A stretch of DNA of 64,000 nt from CAYNNQ01 sp051748085 (GTDB lineage Bacteria > Desulfobacterota > Desulfovibrionia > Desulfovibrionales > Desulfonatronovibrionaceae): contig JBNJHA010000007.1 of NCBI GenBank assembly GCA_051748085.1, positions 4,791-68,790 on the forward strand, written 5' to 3'. Numbering within the stretch: position 1 is the first letter of the stretch; the number at the start of each line of letters is the position of its first letter. The position numbers and the translations under genes are program-made. The notes beneath the pieces were generated by a model that saw only the letters and a list, made by a program, of their open reading frames with translations, did not search any database and was not told the DNA's origin. Positions 8,537-17,734 of the stretch are shown here, piece by piece.

Positions 8537-10165
8537 CTATTTAACAATCAAATCCCCGAAATACGGGAAATTCTGCTTGTTGATTATAGCTTCTATTCCC
8601 AGGTTATCCTTTCCGGCCCAGGAAAGATGCTGCCAGTGCAGAGGTACATAGGCCGCGTCATCATAAACGATCCTGGCCGCTTTCTGCAGCAGTTCCTTGC
8701 GCTTGGTCTTGTCCGTCTCGCTCTGGGATTTCAGGATCAGCTCATCCAGCTCCGGATTGCAGTATTTGCCGCTGTTGTATTGACCGTATCCGGTCTCCTT
8801 ATTCATGCACATAAGCAGGAATTCGAAATAATTGGCCGAATCCTCGGTATCCGGATGCCAGCCGATCATCTGAATATCCGCGCTCTGCTCATCGAATTTG
8901 GTCCAATACTGGGCCTTGGGCATGGTCGTCAAGTTGACCTTGATATTGATTTTGGAAAGCATAGCCGCAACTGTCTGAGCGATCTTGTCGTCCTTCACAT
9001 ACCTGTTGTTCGGGGCGATCATGGAGCATTCAAACCCGTCTGCATAACCGGCTTCCTTCATCAATTCTTTGGCTTTATCCAGATCATAGCGGGGTGTAAG
9101 CTCAGGCTGATAGCTGAGAAAACCCTCGGGGGCCTGCTGTCCGGCGGCCGTCGCCCGGCCTTCCATGATCTTATCCACGATGCCTTCGTTGTTGACCGCG
9201 TGAACAATCGCCTGACGCACTTTTTGGTCCTTGAATTCCGGACGGCGCTCCTGGTTCAGCTGGAAGGTTATGATCCGGCTTCCGGACATGGTTACCAGAT
9301 TTATTCCGTCATAATTCTCAACCCGGTCATAATCCTGCGGGGCGACCGGCATAATAAAGTCCACATCCCCGGAAAGAAGCGCGGCAACACGTGTGGAATC
9401 CTTCTTGATCGGGGTAAGTATTATTTTGGAGACATTACCGGTATTTGGATCCCAATAATTCTCGTACTCGGCAAAAACGGTCTTAACTCCCTGCTGACGC
9501 TCCACGACCTTGTACTTGCCGGTCCCGGACTCATGTGTATTTGCAAAAGAATACCCGGTCTTTTTTATCTGGTCCTTGGGCTCGCCGTTTTCATCCGTGC
9601 CAGTATAAAATTCCTTGTCCAGGGGGAAAATATAGGTGGCCATATTCAGGACAAGCGGATAGGCCTTCTTGGTGATCAGGTCCACGGTATGGCTGTCCAC
9701 TACCTTGGCCTCTTCAAACGGATCGAACAGACCCTTGAAATCCGCGCTTTTCTTCAACCGGTTAAGGGTCCAGACCACGTCCTCGGCGGTAAATGCGTTC
9801 CCGGAATGAAAGGTGACTCCCTCACGCAGGTAAAAACGCATGGTCCGGTCGTCAATCCTTTCCCATTTCTTAGCCAGTCTGGGTTCAAAGGTCATTTCCT
9901 TGGTCCACCGGATAAGGGGATCAAAGACCATATGCGAATACTGGAGCATTCCTCCGGAAAGCTGACAATGCGGATCCAGGGAAACAGGATCGGCGTCCAT
10001 AGCTAAACGCAGGGTCTTTCCCTTGGCTTCTTCTCCGGCTTTGGTTTCAACCGTTTCCGTTTCAGCCTTTTTTTCTTTTTTGGCTTCTTCCTGCGGAGCT
10101 TCCTGACATCCGGCAACCAGAAACATCAGGATCAGAAATCCAAAAATAAAACTTTTCCTTACCAT
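8537..10165 (-). CDS. Peptide/nickel-binding lipoprotein (DppA/AppA type, SBP family 5)
   Basis: A solute-binding protein of about 542 residues. The ATG at 10165 is chosen because a strong GGAGG lies at 10171-10177, inside the longer frame that begins at GTG 10180. The N-terminus MVRKSFIFGFLILMFLVAGC is a lipoprotein signal with lipobox VAGC. A Glu/Lys-rich linker follows, then the SBP_bac_5 domain with LDPH, GVTFHSGNAFTAEDVVW and VRQAIVHAVN motifs. It captures peptides (or nickel, or another small ligand) in the periplasm for the four downstream genes; specificity cannot be read from sequence alone. Confidence 0.92.
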   Translation of the reverse strand: MVRKSFIFGFLILMFLVAGCQEAPQEEAKKEKKAETETVETKAGEEAKGKTLRLAMDADPVSLDPHCQLSGGMLQYSHMVFDPLIRWTKEMTFEPRLAKKWERIDDRTMRFYLREGVTFHSGNAFTAEDVVWTLNRLKKSADFKGLFDPFEEAKVVDSHTVDLITKKAYPLVLNMATYIFPLDKEFYTGTDENGEPKDQIKKTGYSFANTHESGTGKYKVVERQQGVKTVFAEYENYWDPNTGNVSKIILTPIKKDSTRVAALLSGDVDFIMPVAPQDYDRVENYDGINLVTMSGSRIITFQLNQERRPEFKDQKVRQAIVHAVNNEGIVDKIMEGRATAAGQQAPEGFLSYQPELTPRYDLDKAKELMKEAGYADGFECSMIAPNNRYVKDDKIAQTVAAMLSKINIKVNLTTMPKAQYWTKFDEQSADIQMIGWHPDTEDSANYFEFLLMCMNKETGYGQYNSGKYCNPELDELILKSQSETDKTKRKELLQKAARIVYDDAAYVPLHWQHLSWAGKDNLGIEAIINKQNFPYFGDLIVK

Positions 10166-10180
10166 TCCTTTTTCCTCCAC

Positions 10181-10551
10181 CCATTAGAATTTTATTGAAA
10201 CGACATTGGAAATATTACACATTGAAGACAAAAAAATCAATAAGTATATATCCACCGTGCGGCCACCTTTTCAAAAACATGAAAAACCTCAGGTTAGTTT
10301 AATATGAAATTGACTCTTCGGCGAAAGGCCTGGTTTTTTGTAACTATTCAGAAAATTGTTTCAAAAAAACATGGTGAACCGCAAGGGCGCAAAACACGCA
10401 AAGTTCAAGAGGCGAAGCAAGTAATGACTTTTTATCCATCTGAACCGAAGCGGCAATTTTTTGCTTCATCGGCCCCTTCAGGCCGATTGGTCTCAATTAC
10501 ATCTATTTTTTAGAAAATCTCAAGACAACAAGAATCTGAATCCGGCAGGAA
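10181..10551. other. Intergenic, divergent promoter side of the ABC operon; repeat fragment
   Basis: No gene is supported. The dppA-like gene has its ribosome-binding site at 10171-10177, and its promoter should lie here. Bases 10373-10418 hold a dispersed GAACCGCAAGGGCGCAAAAC-type repeat. Confidence 0.5.
10373..10418. repeat. Dispersed 'accgcaagggcgc' repeat fragment
   Basis: The segment TGAACCGCAAGGGCGCAAAA with CACGCAAAGTTC resembles, in reverse complement, 20998-21045, where GCGTCCTTGGCGTCTTGGCG is seen. This kind of sequence is scattered widely in deltaproteobacterial genomes. Confidence 0.45.
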
Positions 10552-10920
10552 TCACTTCCTTTTTCCGGCCAGAGCTTTGTCCACCTTGTCCAAAAGTTCG
10601 GTCAAATCAACGGACTTGACCACATAATAATCGGCGGCAATCGATTTCAGATCATGCTGGAAGCTGTCATAGGCAGTGCATAAAATAACCGGAACATACT
10701 GGTCCCGCGCCCTTATTTCCTGCAGGATATCCAGACCGGACTTCGCTCCGCCCAGTTTTATATCCAGGACAACGACATCTGGACCGGATTCTTGCAAAAG
10801 CGTATCCACATCTTCGCTGCCGTCTGAAGTGACAACCTTGTATCCCTTATCCTCCAACTCTTCCTGATAAAGCATTCTGATATGCAGTTCATCATCTACG
10901 ACTAATATGCTTTTTGCCAT
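10552..10920 (-). CDS. Single-domain response regulator (CheY-like receiver)
   Basis: A 122-residue protein made only of a receiver domain. The acidic pair is DD at residues 9-10, the phospho-acceptor Asp is D53 in VVLDIKLGG, the conserved Thr is near 82 (CTAYDS), and the Lys is K102. There is no output domain, so it probably acts by phosphotransfer or protein-protein contact. No kinase gene is adjacent; the hybrid kinase at 14556 is the nearest. Confidence 0.9.
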   Translation of the reverse strand: MAKSILVVDDELHIRMLYQEELEDKGYKVVTSDGSEDVDTLLQESGPDVVVLDIKLGGAKSGLDILQEIRARDQYVPVILCTAYDSFQHDLKSIAADYYVVKSVDLTELLDKVDKALAGKRK

Positions 10921-11119
10921 GTCCCGCTCCTCATGCTTAGGGTCCGTTCATCTAAAATGTTTAAAAACCAATTAAACATTTTTCAAATTATAAGGCAACA
11001 AAATTAACCCGCTTGTCGGCATGAGTTTATTGCCCCGACCGGCTTTGATTTTTGTGCATTTCAGGCAAATAAACCACTTCCTCTTTTCAACCCCGGGCAA
11101 AAACTGTATTCAAATTTTC

Positions 11120-12796
11120 ATGCGCTTACTTCTAATATATCCGCCCTGCCTTGAACCGAGATACACGGATCAGGATCATACCTGCACCCCGATCGGACTG
11201 TACTATCTCGCTGCGCTTCTCTTGGACCGCGGCTTTGAAGTGCGTATCGCGAACGCTTACCAACAGCAGCTGGACAGAACCGGGCTCACAAAACTGATCA
11301 AAGAATATCAGCCCCGGCTGGTCGGTTTCTCGATATTCAACGCCAATCGCTGGGCGGCCCTTGAGTACTGCCGGATAATAAAGGAGGTTTCTCCCCGCGT
11401 ACTGACTCTTTTCGGCGGAGTGGCCGCGACTTTCATGTTCGAGCATTTTTTAGGCAATTTCCCCCATCCGGATTATATAATCCGTGGAGAAGGCGAAATA
11501 CCTTTTGAAATTATGGCCCGGCAATTACAAAAAAACAGGCTTGAACCGCAAAAAATTCCCGGCCTGGCCTGGCGCGAAGGCGGACGGATCCGCACCAATC
11601 CCCTGCCGGACTTCATTTCCGATCTAAACCAACTTCCGGATCCGGCCCGCTATTTTGCCTTCAGCCATATTGCCTTGAGCCGGGGATGTCCGGGAAATTG
11701 CACTTTTTGCGCCTCCCCGGCCTTCTGGAAACGCAAGGTCCGTTTTCATTCCGCTGAATATTTTGTAAATCAGTTACAACGCCTTAATGAGCGGGGAATC
11801 GCCTTTTTCAACGTCAGTGACGATACTTTTACGCTCAAGACACAATTGGTCCGCGAAGTCTGCCGCAAGATAATCGATTCCGGCCTGGACATAACCTGGT
11901 CGGCCATTTCCCGGGTGGACCGCGTGGACCGGAAGACTCTGAGGCTCATGCGCCGGGCCGGATGTATTCAGATAAGTTTTGGAGTTGAAAGCGGATCGGA
12001 AAATATGCGCCGGGAGCTGAATAAGCAGACACGCACTGAGGACATCCTGAACGCCTTTGACCTGTGCAGAAAAAATCATATCCTGCCCCGGGCCTATTTT
12101 ATATATGCCTGCCCCGGAGAAAACGAACAGACCATTGCCGCGAGCGCCGGACTGATCCGCGAAATCAAGCCGCTGAGCGCCATATTCTACATCCTGCACT
12201 TGTTTCCGGGAACGGCCATGTATGAAGAGGCCAAAAAGAAACGCTACCTGGACGACACTGTCTGGCTCCGAAATATCGAGGATGTTTCCTGGCACGAATT
12301 GGACGAAGACATGGACGAAAACAAGGTCTTGTCTTTCGGCCGGGCACTTCGCGCAGCTTTTTACGCATCTATGCCCGAGGCGGCGGACAGCCTGCGTATC
12401 AGACAAGACGAAAAACGCCCGGAACTGGCCGCGGACTTTTTCTCCCGGCTGGGTCTGACCCTAACACACGGCGACCTGGCCCGGATAGAGGAAATTCCCG
12501 ACAAGGAAAAAACGGCCCGGAAACTATTTGCCAGAGCCCTGCGGGCTTTTCCGGACCGGCGGGCATATCTGGGTCTTGGCTTGCTGGTGCAGAAAAAACA
12601 CAATTTCCATGCGGCAGAAAAAATATTGCAAAAAGGCCTGGCTTATTTTCCAAACGACAAAGAGCTCAAAACAAGCCTCGCTCTCTGTCTGATGAATACC
12701 GGGCGGTTCGGCGAAGCTCTAGAGCACCTTATGCCTTTTGCCGGGCATCCGGATATCGCGTTTTATATAAGGGAATGCCGGGCCAGGATAAAATAG
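11120..12796 (+). CDS. Cobalamin-binding radical SAM protein with C-terminal TPR-like region
   Basis: A protein of 558 residues from ATG 11120. The frame is open upstream to 11021, but MRLLLIYPP is the typical start of this family. Residues 1-130 form a B12-binding domain (PPCLEPRY, IGLYYLAALLLDRG). The radical SAM core follows, with CPGNCTFC giving cysteines 190, 194 and 197. SFGVESGSENMRRELNKQT and the ACPGENEQT segment are typical of the B12-rSAM class that includes BchE-like and methyltransferase-type enzymes. The C-terminal ~120 residues look like tetratricopeptide repeats (ARALRAFPDRRAYLGLGLL...). The substrate is unknown and no pathway partner is adjacent. Confidence 0.85.
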   Translation: MRLLLIYPPCLEPRYTDQDHTCTPIGLYYLAALLLDRGFEVRIANAYQQQLDRTGLTKLIKEYQPRLVGFSIFNANRWAALEYCRIIKEVSPRVLTLFGGVAATFMFEHFLGNFPHPDYIIRGEGEIPFEIMARQLQKNRLEPQKIPGLAWREGGRIRTNPLPDFISDLNQLPDPARYFAFSHIALSRGCPGNCTFCASPAFWKRKVRFHSAEYFVNQLQRLNERGIAFFNVSDDTFTLKTQLVREVCRKIIDSGLDITWSAISRVDRVDRKTLRLMRRAGCIQISFGVESGSENMRRELNKQTRTEDILNAFDLCRKNHILPRAYFIYACPGENEQTIAASAGLIREIKPLSAIFYILHLFPGTAMYEEAKKKRYLDDTVWLRNIEDVSWHELDEDMDENKVLSFGRALRAAFYASMPEAADSLRIRQDEKRPELAADFFSRLGLTLTHGDLARIEEIPDKEKTARKLFARALRAFPDRRAYLGLGLLVQKKHNFHAAEKILQKGLAYFPNDKELKTSLALCLMNTGRFGEALEHLMPFAGHPDIAFYIRECRARIK

Positions 12797-12800
12797 ATGG

Positions 12801-13350
12801 GTAACTATTCAGCCCACTAATAGTTCACCGGATTTTTTGCGAAAGTTTGCGGCAGACCGCCCGATTTTCTTATGCACTCAAAAAGGGGGAAACCGGACCG
12901 CGGGATGGAACCTAAAAACCAGTTTCCCAAAAAATACATGGTTCGTCTCAAGAATCTGTGCAACACATTTCATATTGTTAGGATTTCTTTCTTCGGGATC
13001 GAAATCGCTATCGGGATCGGAATCGACCTCATAAGCCGAAAATTCCTCGCGCACCGAACGACATATTATTTCGATTTCGATAGCGATCCCGATTTGGATA
13101 ATCCCAACGGTTAGTCAACTCAACAGCTTTTAACAAAAACCTTTAAGTTCAGGCAGTTAAGTGTTTCTCGTAGGTTTTTAACAACAAACTTTTGCACAAA
13201 TTTGTGCGAGGAACCAAATACATTACCGGTACAAAAATTTGCCTTTCTCAGGAATCAGCGAGTCCGGAGGGGGCAAGCATCACCCTTTGGAGGGCATTAG
13301 AAAATCGCAGGCCGAAAGCATGGAAAGCAAAAAATTTGGTGAACAAATAT
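12801..13350. repeat. MITE-like repeat, family 2, long copy with nested palindrome
   Basis: The left end reads CTATTCAGCCCACTAATAG then TTCACCGGATTTTTTGCG. The right end is AGCAAAAAATTTGGTGAACA, the inverted counterpart (TTCACC[A/G]...ATTTTTTGC). Internal blocks AAAAGGGGGAAAACGGAC-like, GCGAGTCCGGAGGGGGCAAG and TTAGAAAATCGCAGGCCGAA recur in other copies. A CGAAATCG palindrome (12970-13110) sits inside. No transposase is present. Open frames crossing it are not genes. Confidence 0.75.
12970..13110. repeat. CGAAATCG-rich imperfect palindrome, copy 2 (inverted)
   Basis: Reverse-complement counterpart of 2711-2845. It begins AGGATTTCTTTCTTCGGGAT and ends GATTTGGATAATCCCAACGG, with the centre GCACCGAACGACATATTATT. 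It is embedded within the family-2 repeat. Confidence 0.8.
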
Positions 13351-13409
13351 CTATTCAGCCCACTAATAGTTCACCGGATTTTTTGCGAAAGTTTGCTGAA
13401 CAGACACAG
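13351..13409. repeat. Family-2 repeat, minimal copy (ends only)
   Basis: CTATTCAGCCCACTAATAG then TTCACCGGATTTTTTGCG, joined directly to TTTGCTGAACAGACAC. It is a left and a right end with no interior. It ends about 25 bases before the start of the downstream binding-protein gene, so it forms part of that gene's leader. Confidence 0.65.
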
Positions 13410-13434
13410 GTTAAGGAACAAATACGAGTATACT

Positions 13435-14559
13435 ATGAACCAAAGCATAAAAGCATCAATAATCCTGATTATCGGCATTGTCTTCTTTTTTCCCTCCGTT
13501 AGTGCTTTCGGAAAAAAGAAAGAAACAGATTCTGAAAAAGCTGTTCTGCATATCCTCAACTGGACGGAATACATAGACATTGACTCCCGGATTGAATGGA
13601 TTCCCATGGCGGACCGCTCTCCGCTTTTAAGGCAGTTTATGCGCGAAAATAACTGCAGGATTGAATACCACGAATATGATTCCGAATCGGAAATGCTCAA
13701 GAAACTGCTGCATAATCCGGGCTACTACGACATTGTAATTATAACCTCAGACCTTATCCCCGAATTTGTTCGTTCCGGGTTGCTCCGTGCATTAAAAGGC
13801 GAGCAGGAAAACATACTCGCTTCCGTGCCCGAAAAAATAAAAAAGGAACTGAAATCGGGTAAACATTATTTTGGCGTCCCATATCTAACCGGAATTACAG
13901 GCATAGTGTTCAGCACCCGGCATACGGGACAGAAACCATCCGCCTGGCAGGACTACTTCAATCCCGGTCCCGATGGCTCCGTGCTGGCTCCGGATTCGGC
14001 TTATAACCTGTTTTTTGCCATGCAATACCTGCAGCTCGACCCAGGGCAAAAGGACCAGAACAACATAAGAAAAGCCGCCTCTGCTTTTCGGAGGCTGATT
14101 GAAGAGAAAAAAATTAAATTTTCCACTTCAACCCGGGCCTGCGAAGCGGTCGCCTCCGGACAGGCCACCTGGGGCGTGGCTTATAGCGGAGATGTCCTGC
14201 GTAAAATCCGGGACGGGAAGGATATTGATTTTATCATACCTGAAGAAGGGACTGAATACTTCATCGACACCATGGTCATTCCGACCGACGCTCCCAACCC
14301 GGAATTAGCGATTGCTTTTACCCGATTTATTCAACAACCGGGAACAAACGCCAAGCTGGCCGAGGCCACCCTGTTCACGCCCGCCAATACCCGGGCCCAG
14401 AAAATATTGCGCGGCAAACTGCCCGAAAAATATAAAAAGATAATGTTTCCGTCCCGGTCGGAAATTATGCGCTCTGAAATTATCAAAAATACGCCGGACA
14501 AATACTGGCGCCGCTGGTGGAGATGGGCCGTGAAATCTTATTCCGGAGCCGGGCGATGA
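13435..14559 (+). CDS. PotD-like periplasmic substrate-binding protein
   Basis: 374 residues from ATG 13435. The longer open frame to 13192 crosses repeat DNA and is rejected. A signal peptide (SIKASIILIIGIVFFFPSVSA) leads into a spermidine/putrescine-binding-type fold: HILNWTEYID, YDIVIITSDLIPEFVRSGLL, GVPYLTGITGIVFSTR, and AVASGQATWGVAYSGD. No ABC permease or ATPase is nearby. Its TGA overlaps the ATG of the following hybrid kinase (ATGA at 14556-14559). I infer that it feeds a ligand signal to that kinase rather than to a transporter; a polyamine ligand is only a family-based guess. Confidence 0.85.
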   Translation: MNQSIKASIILIIGIVFFFPSVSAFGKKKETDSEKAVLHILNWTEYIDIDSRIEWIPMADRSPLLRQFMRENNCRIEYHEYDSESEMLKKLLHNPGYYDIVIITSDLIPEFVRSGLLRALKGEQENILASVPEKIKKELKSGKHYFGVPYLTGITGIVFSTRHTGQKPSAWQDYFNPGPDGSVLAPDSAYNLFFAMQYLQLDPGQKDQNNIRKAASAFRRLIEEKKIKFSTSTRACEAVASGQATWGVAYSGDVLRKIRDGKDIDFIIPEEGTEYFIDTMVIPTDAPNPELAIAFTRFIQQPGTNAKLAEATLFTPANTRAQKILRGKLPEKYKKIMFPSRSEIMRSEIIKNTPDKYWRRWWRWAVKSYSGAGR

Positions 14560-17375
14560 AAATCCGTTCCAAAGCAGTGCTGGCGTTCATGCCCCTGGCC
14601 GCCGTGCCGGTGCTTTTGCTGAGTACCCTTCTGATCTACAACGCCGGCCAGATACAAAAAAATTTTGAACAGGTAACCACGAATATTGACAGATTGCGTC
14701 AGGATACCGACCAGGCCTCAAAAAAAGTCCGGGGAATATCCGAAACCTATGATCACTCCCGCCTGAATTTTATCGGTGAAAAAATATCCACCGACATTGA
14801 TTTCAAATATGAACTACTGCGCAAAACCATAAAGACCCTGGCAAGATCGCCATCAATATCCACCTATCTGAATACGCCTCGAACGAGAAAGAGCCTGGTC
14901 GCACCGGAAATCGAAGAATTGTTTTTTGAATACATAACAAACTTCAACTTCCTGGAAATCAGCCTGCTCGACTCATTGGGCAACGAACTCATTCGGGAGA
15001 CAACCATTCTCGACCTGCCGGCAGGCGATAACTCACATGAAAGGCAATTTCTGCCGAATACAACCGTCAACGAAAGCTCCAGCGATTGGTTTGCAGTCAG
15101 ACAGGCAGACGAAAAGAGCCTTATCACCGCAAGCGTCATAGACAGCCCGGACCTCCCGGGCAGGACTCCAGTCCTGAATCTGACATGCTGCCTCAAATGT
15201 ATCAAAAATCCTTTGATGCTCAAGGACAGGAATATTTCCGGGTATCTACGCGTGGTTCTGCCCATTTCCCAGCTGATAAACGTACCCGACCCTTTTGAAA
15301 ACCAGCCGTACCAGATTCTTTTTTCGGATATAAAAAACAAAGTCATCGGGAGCAACACGTTCCAAAAAGATAATGTATTTAATGCAGTGGATCCGGAAGC
15401 GATAAAAAACGCCCGTGAATATCACGCCGCGGACGGAATGCTCTGGATATACATAAAGAAGCGGCCGAGCAGCAAGGAGGAACCAATTGATTTTGTCGGC
15501 CGGATCGCGGAAAATATGCGCGATTTGACCCACAACACCTCCATTTTGGGCCGGAAAATATCCGCTCTGCTTTCTTCCTTGGTTAACAACGGCATTTCAA
15601 TCACCGCGGCAGCCCTTATCCTGGCCTTGATCACCGCCGTGTACATGGCGCATAGAATTACCGGTCCGCTGGTCACTCTGGCCCAAAGCGCGGACAAGAT
15701 CGCCGAGGGGCAATTGTCATTGCAGCCAAAACCTGAAGACAGGGCCAGCACGGAATTGAAAAACCTGGCCCACAGTCTGAACCGCATGCGCGTTCAACTG
15801 AAAAAGCAAATTGATACCCTGGACGAACAGGTCCAGGAAAAGACCAATGAACTGCGCAAAGCCACGCATAAAGCTGAAAAGGCCAACCAGGCCAAAAGCG
15901 ATTTTCTGGCCCGCATAAGTCATGAAATCCGCACTCCCTTGAACGCCATAATCGCCATGACCGACTTGCTGCAGAAAACCGAGCTCGACGACGAACAGAA
16001 AAAAAAGATACAGATCCTCATATCTTCCGGAGACAATTTGCTGGCATTGGTCAATGATGTTCTGGATTTTTCCAGGATAGAGTTCCAAAAGCTGTCTCTT
16101 GACTCCCGTCCCTTCAATCTGGACAAAATAGTCCGGGAGAGCGTGCTTCTGTATTCCGCCACGGCCGAGGCAAAAGGGGTCAAGCTCGAATATACGCCAA
16201 AAGTCACAAAAGACCTGAATCTGCTTGGCGACGGCCGCAGAATCAGCCAGGTTGTTTCCAATCTGGTCAGCAACGCGCTTAAATTTACCCATCAAGGCTG
16301 CGTCGCGGTAACAGTTGAAAACGAAGAGAAAGACGCGGAACAAAACGGCAGCCGGGGAGCAGTCATTCGGGTTCGGGATACGGGGATAGGAATAGCGCCT
16401 GAAAAACAAAAAAGCATTTTCGAACGTTTTGATCAGGGAGGACGCAGAATAGGACAGCAATATGGGGGGACGGGCCTCGGTCTGTCCATCTGTCAGGCCA
16501 TCGCGCGTTTAATGGACGGAGAAATCAGCGTTCAAAGCGTTCCGGGCCAAGGCAGTGTTTTTTGTTTCCACTTTTGCCTGCCCGTTATCCGGGATTCAAA
16601 AATCACTGCTGCAACTTATACTCCGGCACAAGATCATTCAAAACTGCGGGGACTTTGTCTTCTTATCTGCGAAGACATCAAACTCAATCGGGACATAATA
16701 AAGGAATATCTTAAGGACCTGGAAATGCACATAATCGAGGCCGAAAATGGAGAGATCGCCCTTCAGAGATATACTCAGGAAGACATAGATATAATCCTTA
16801 TGGACATCGAAATGCCTGTACTCGGGGGTCTGGAAGCAACCCGGCGCATAAGAACCCTGGAAAAATTAAACGGACTGAAACAATGTCCGATAATCGCCCT
16901 GACGGCGCACGCCTTTTACACTTCGCAACAGGCCTGTCTGCAAGCCGGCTGCACGGATTTTCTATCAAAACCGGTACACGAAATTGCCTTGATTCAAACT
17001 TTGGCAAAAAACATAAGCGGGCGGATTAAAAACAGCAAACCCAGGCACTGCGCCCGAATTGTGGAACCGGTTGCGCAGAAACAATCGGATGCCGTCCGGA
17101 ATTACCGTTTTTCCGATCTATTACCGGACTTTATCGATTATTATACCCAGCAGCTGGATGCAATCTCCAGCATGCTTGAACGGCAGGATACGGAAGAGCT
17201 GAAAAGAATCAGTCATGGTCTTAAAGGAGCCGCCCTCAACTATGAATTGTCTTTATTGGCCGATATTTTTAAGGAAATGGAAAAGGCGGTTGAGGACCGG
17301 GACTTTTCCCTGGTCAGGGAAAATATGGACAGGGCGCGCAAGGAATTGCACGAAATCAGCAAAACATACCTGTGA
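14556..17375 (+). CDS. Membrane-bound hybrid sensor histidine kinase (HAMP-HisKA-HATPase-REC-Hpt)
   Basis: 939 residues from the ATG that overlaps the upstream stop. Order: a membrane segment at ~8-28; a large periplasmic sensor region at ~30-345; a second membrane segment at ~348-368 (ITAAALILALITAVYMA); HAMP at ~369-420; HisKA with His456 in ISHEIRTPLNAI; HATPase at ~550-675 (GTGLGLSI); a receiver with Asp750 in ILMDIEMPV; and a C-terminal Hpt domain with His887 in SHGLKGAAL. It is a complete His-Asp-His relay lacking only the final response regulator. Coupling to the PotD-like gene suggests the periplasmic domain reads the loaded binding protein, as TorS does with TorT. Confidence 0.92.
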   Translation: MKIRSKAVLAFMPLAAVPVLLLSTLLIYNAGQIQKNFEQVTTNIDRLRQDTDQASKKVRGISETYDHSRLNFIGEKISTDIDFKYELLRKTIKTLARSPSISTYLNTPRTRKSLVAPEIEELFFEYITNFNFLEISLLDSLGNELIRETTILDLPAGDNSHERQFLPNTTVNESSSDWFAVRQADEKSLITASVIDSPDLPGRTPVLNLTCCLKCIKNPLMLKDRNISGYLRVVLPISQLINVPDPFENQPYQILFSDIKNKVIGSNTFQKDNVFNAVDPEAIKNAREYHAADGMLWIYIKKRPSSKEEPIDFVGRIAENMRDLTHNTSILGRKISALLSSLVNNGISITAAALILALITAVYMAHRITGPLVTLAQSADKIAEGQLSLQPKPEDRASTELKNLAHSLNRMRVQLKKQIDTLDEQVQEKTNELRKATHKAEKANQAKSDFLARISHEIRTPLNAIIAMTDLLQKTELDDEQKKKIQILISSGDNLLALVNDVLDFSRIEFQKLSLDSRPFNLDKIVRESVLLYSATAEAKGVKLEYTPKVTKDLNLLGDGRRISQVVSNLVSNALKFTHQGCVAVTVENEEKDAEQNGSRGAVIRVRDTGIGIAPEKQKSIFERFDQGGRRIGQQYGGTGLGLSICQAIARLMDGEISVQSVPGQGSVFCFHFCLPVIRDSKITAATYTPAQDHSKLRGLCLLICEDIKLNRDIIKEYLKDLEMHIIEAENGEIALQRYTQEDIDIILMDIEMPVLGGLEATRRIRTLEKLNGLKQCPIIALTAHAFYTSQQACLQAGCTDFLSKPVHEIALIQTLAKNISGRIKNSKPRHCARIVEPVAQKQSDAVRNYRFSDLLPDFIDYYTQQLDAISSMLERQDTEELKRISHGLKGAALNYELSLLADIFKEMEKAVEDRDFSLVRENMDRARKELHEISKTYL

Positions 17376-17458
17376 CTGAAACATTGAAATTCCGGCTGCC
17401 GGTCCCGTCCGCAAGTAACAGTCTGCGCCGGATGTCCAGACATCGGTGAACAGATACT

Positions 17459-17703
17459 GGTTCCTCGACGTTGGGTGTGAATTTTATTCGAGTGATCCTT
17501 TCTGATGTTCCTGACGAAAGGTTCGCATATTTTCTTGCCCCTTTAATATTATGTCAAATCCGGCACCCAAATTTAAATTTGGGTGCCGGAAAGGGGGCGG
17601 GCATCCCCCTTTGGCGGGGCTTAGAAAATACAGAACCGAAAGTTCGGCATCAAAAGGATCAGGAGAATAACTCACAAAAATCCAAGCATTCCGTCGAAGA
17701 GCC
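17459..17703. repeat. MITE-like repeat, family 1, copy a (245 bp)
   Basis: The left end is GGTTCCTCGACG and the right end CGTCGAAGAGCC, with imperfect inverted arms continuing inward (TTTTATTCGAGTGATCCTTT against AAAGGATCAGGAGAATAACT-type sequence). The centre holds a perfect 32-bp palindrome at 17559-17590. It is nearly identical to 47703-47947. It lies between two convergent genes, and the open frames across it are not genes. Confidence 0.85.
17559..17590. repeat. Perfect 32-bp palindrome inside family-1 repeat
   Basis: TCCGGCACCCAAATTT followed by its reverse complement AAATTTGGGTGCCGGA. The same palindrome occurs at 47803-47834. Related GTCCGGCACTCA hairpins occur at 20908-20938 and within the riboswitch region at ~33855-33960. 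Confidence 0.85.
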
Positions 17704-17734
17704 CAGATACCTTATGTTTTAATCCAGCTAATGC

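Noticed and set aside
8627..10006. 459-codon open frame antisense to the dppA-like gene
   Set aside because: It lies wholly within a well-supported binding-protein gene on the other strand and has no domain or ribosome-binding evidence.
17471..17722. 83-codon open frame and its antisense partner
   Set aside because: Both lie within a family-1 repeat that recurs elsewhere with disrupted frames.
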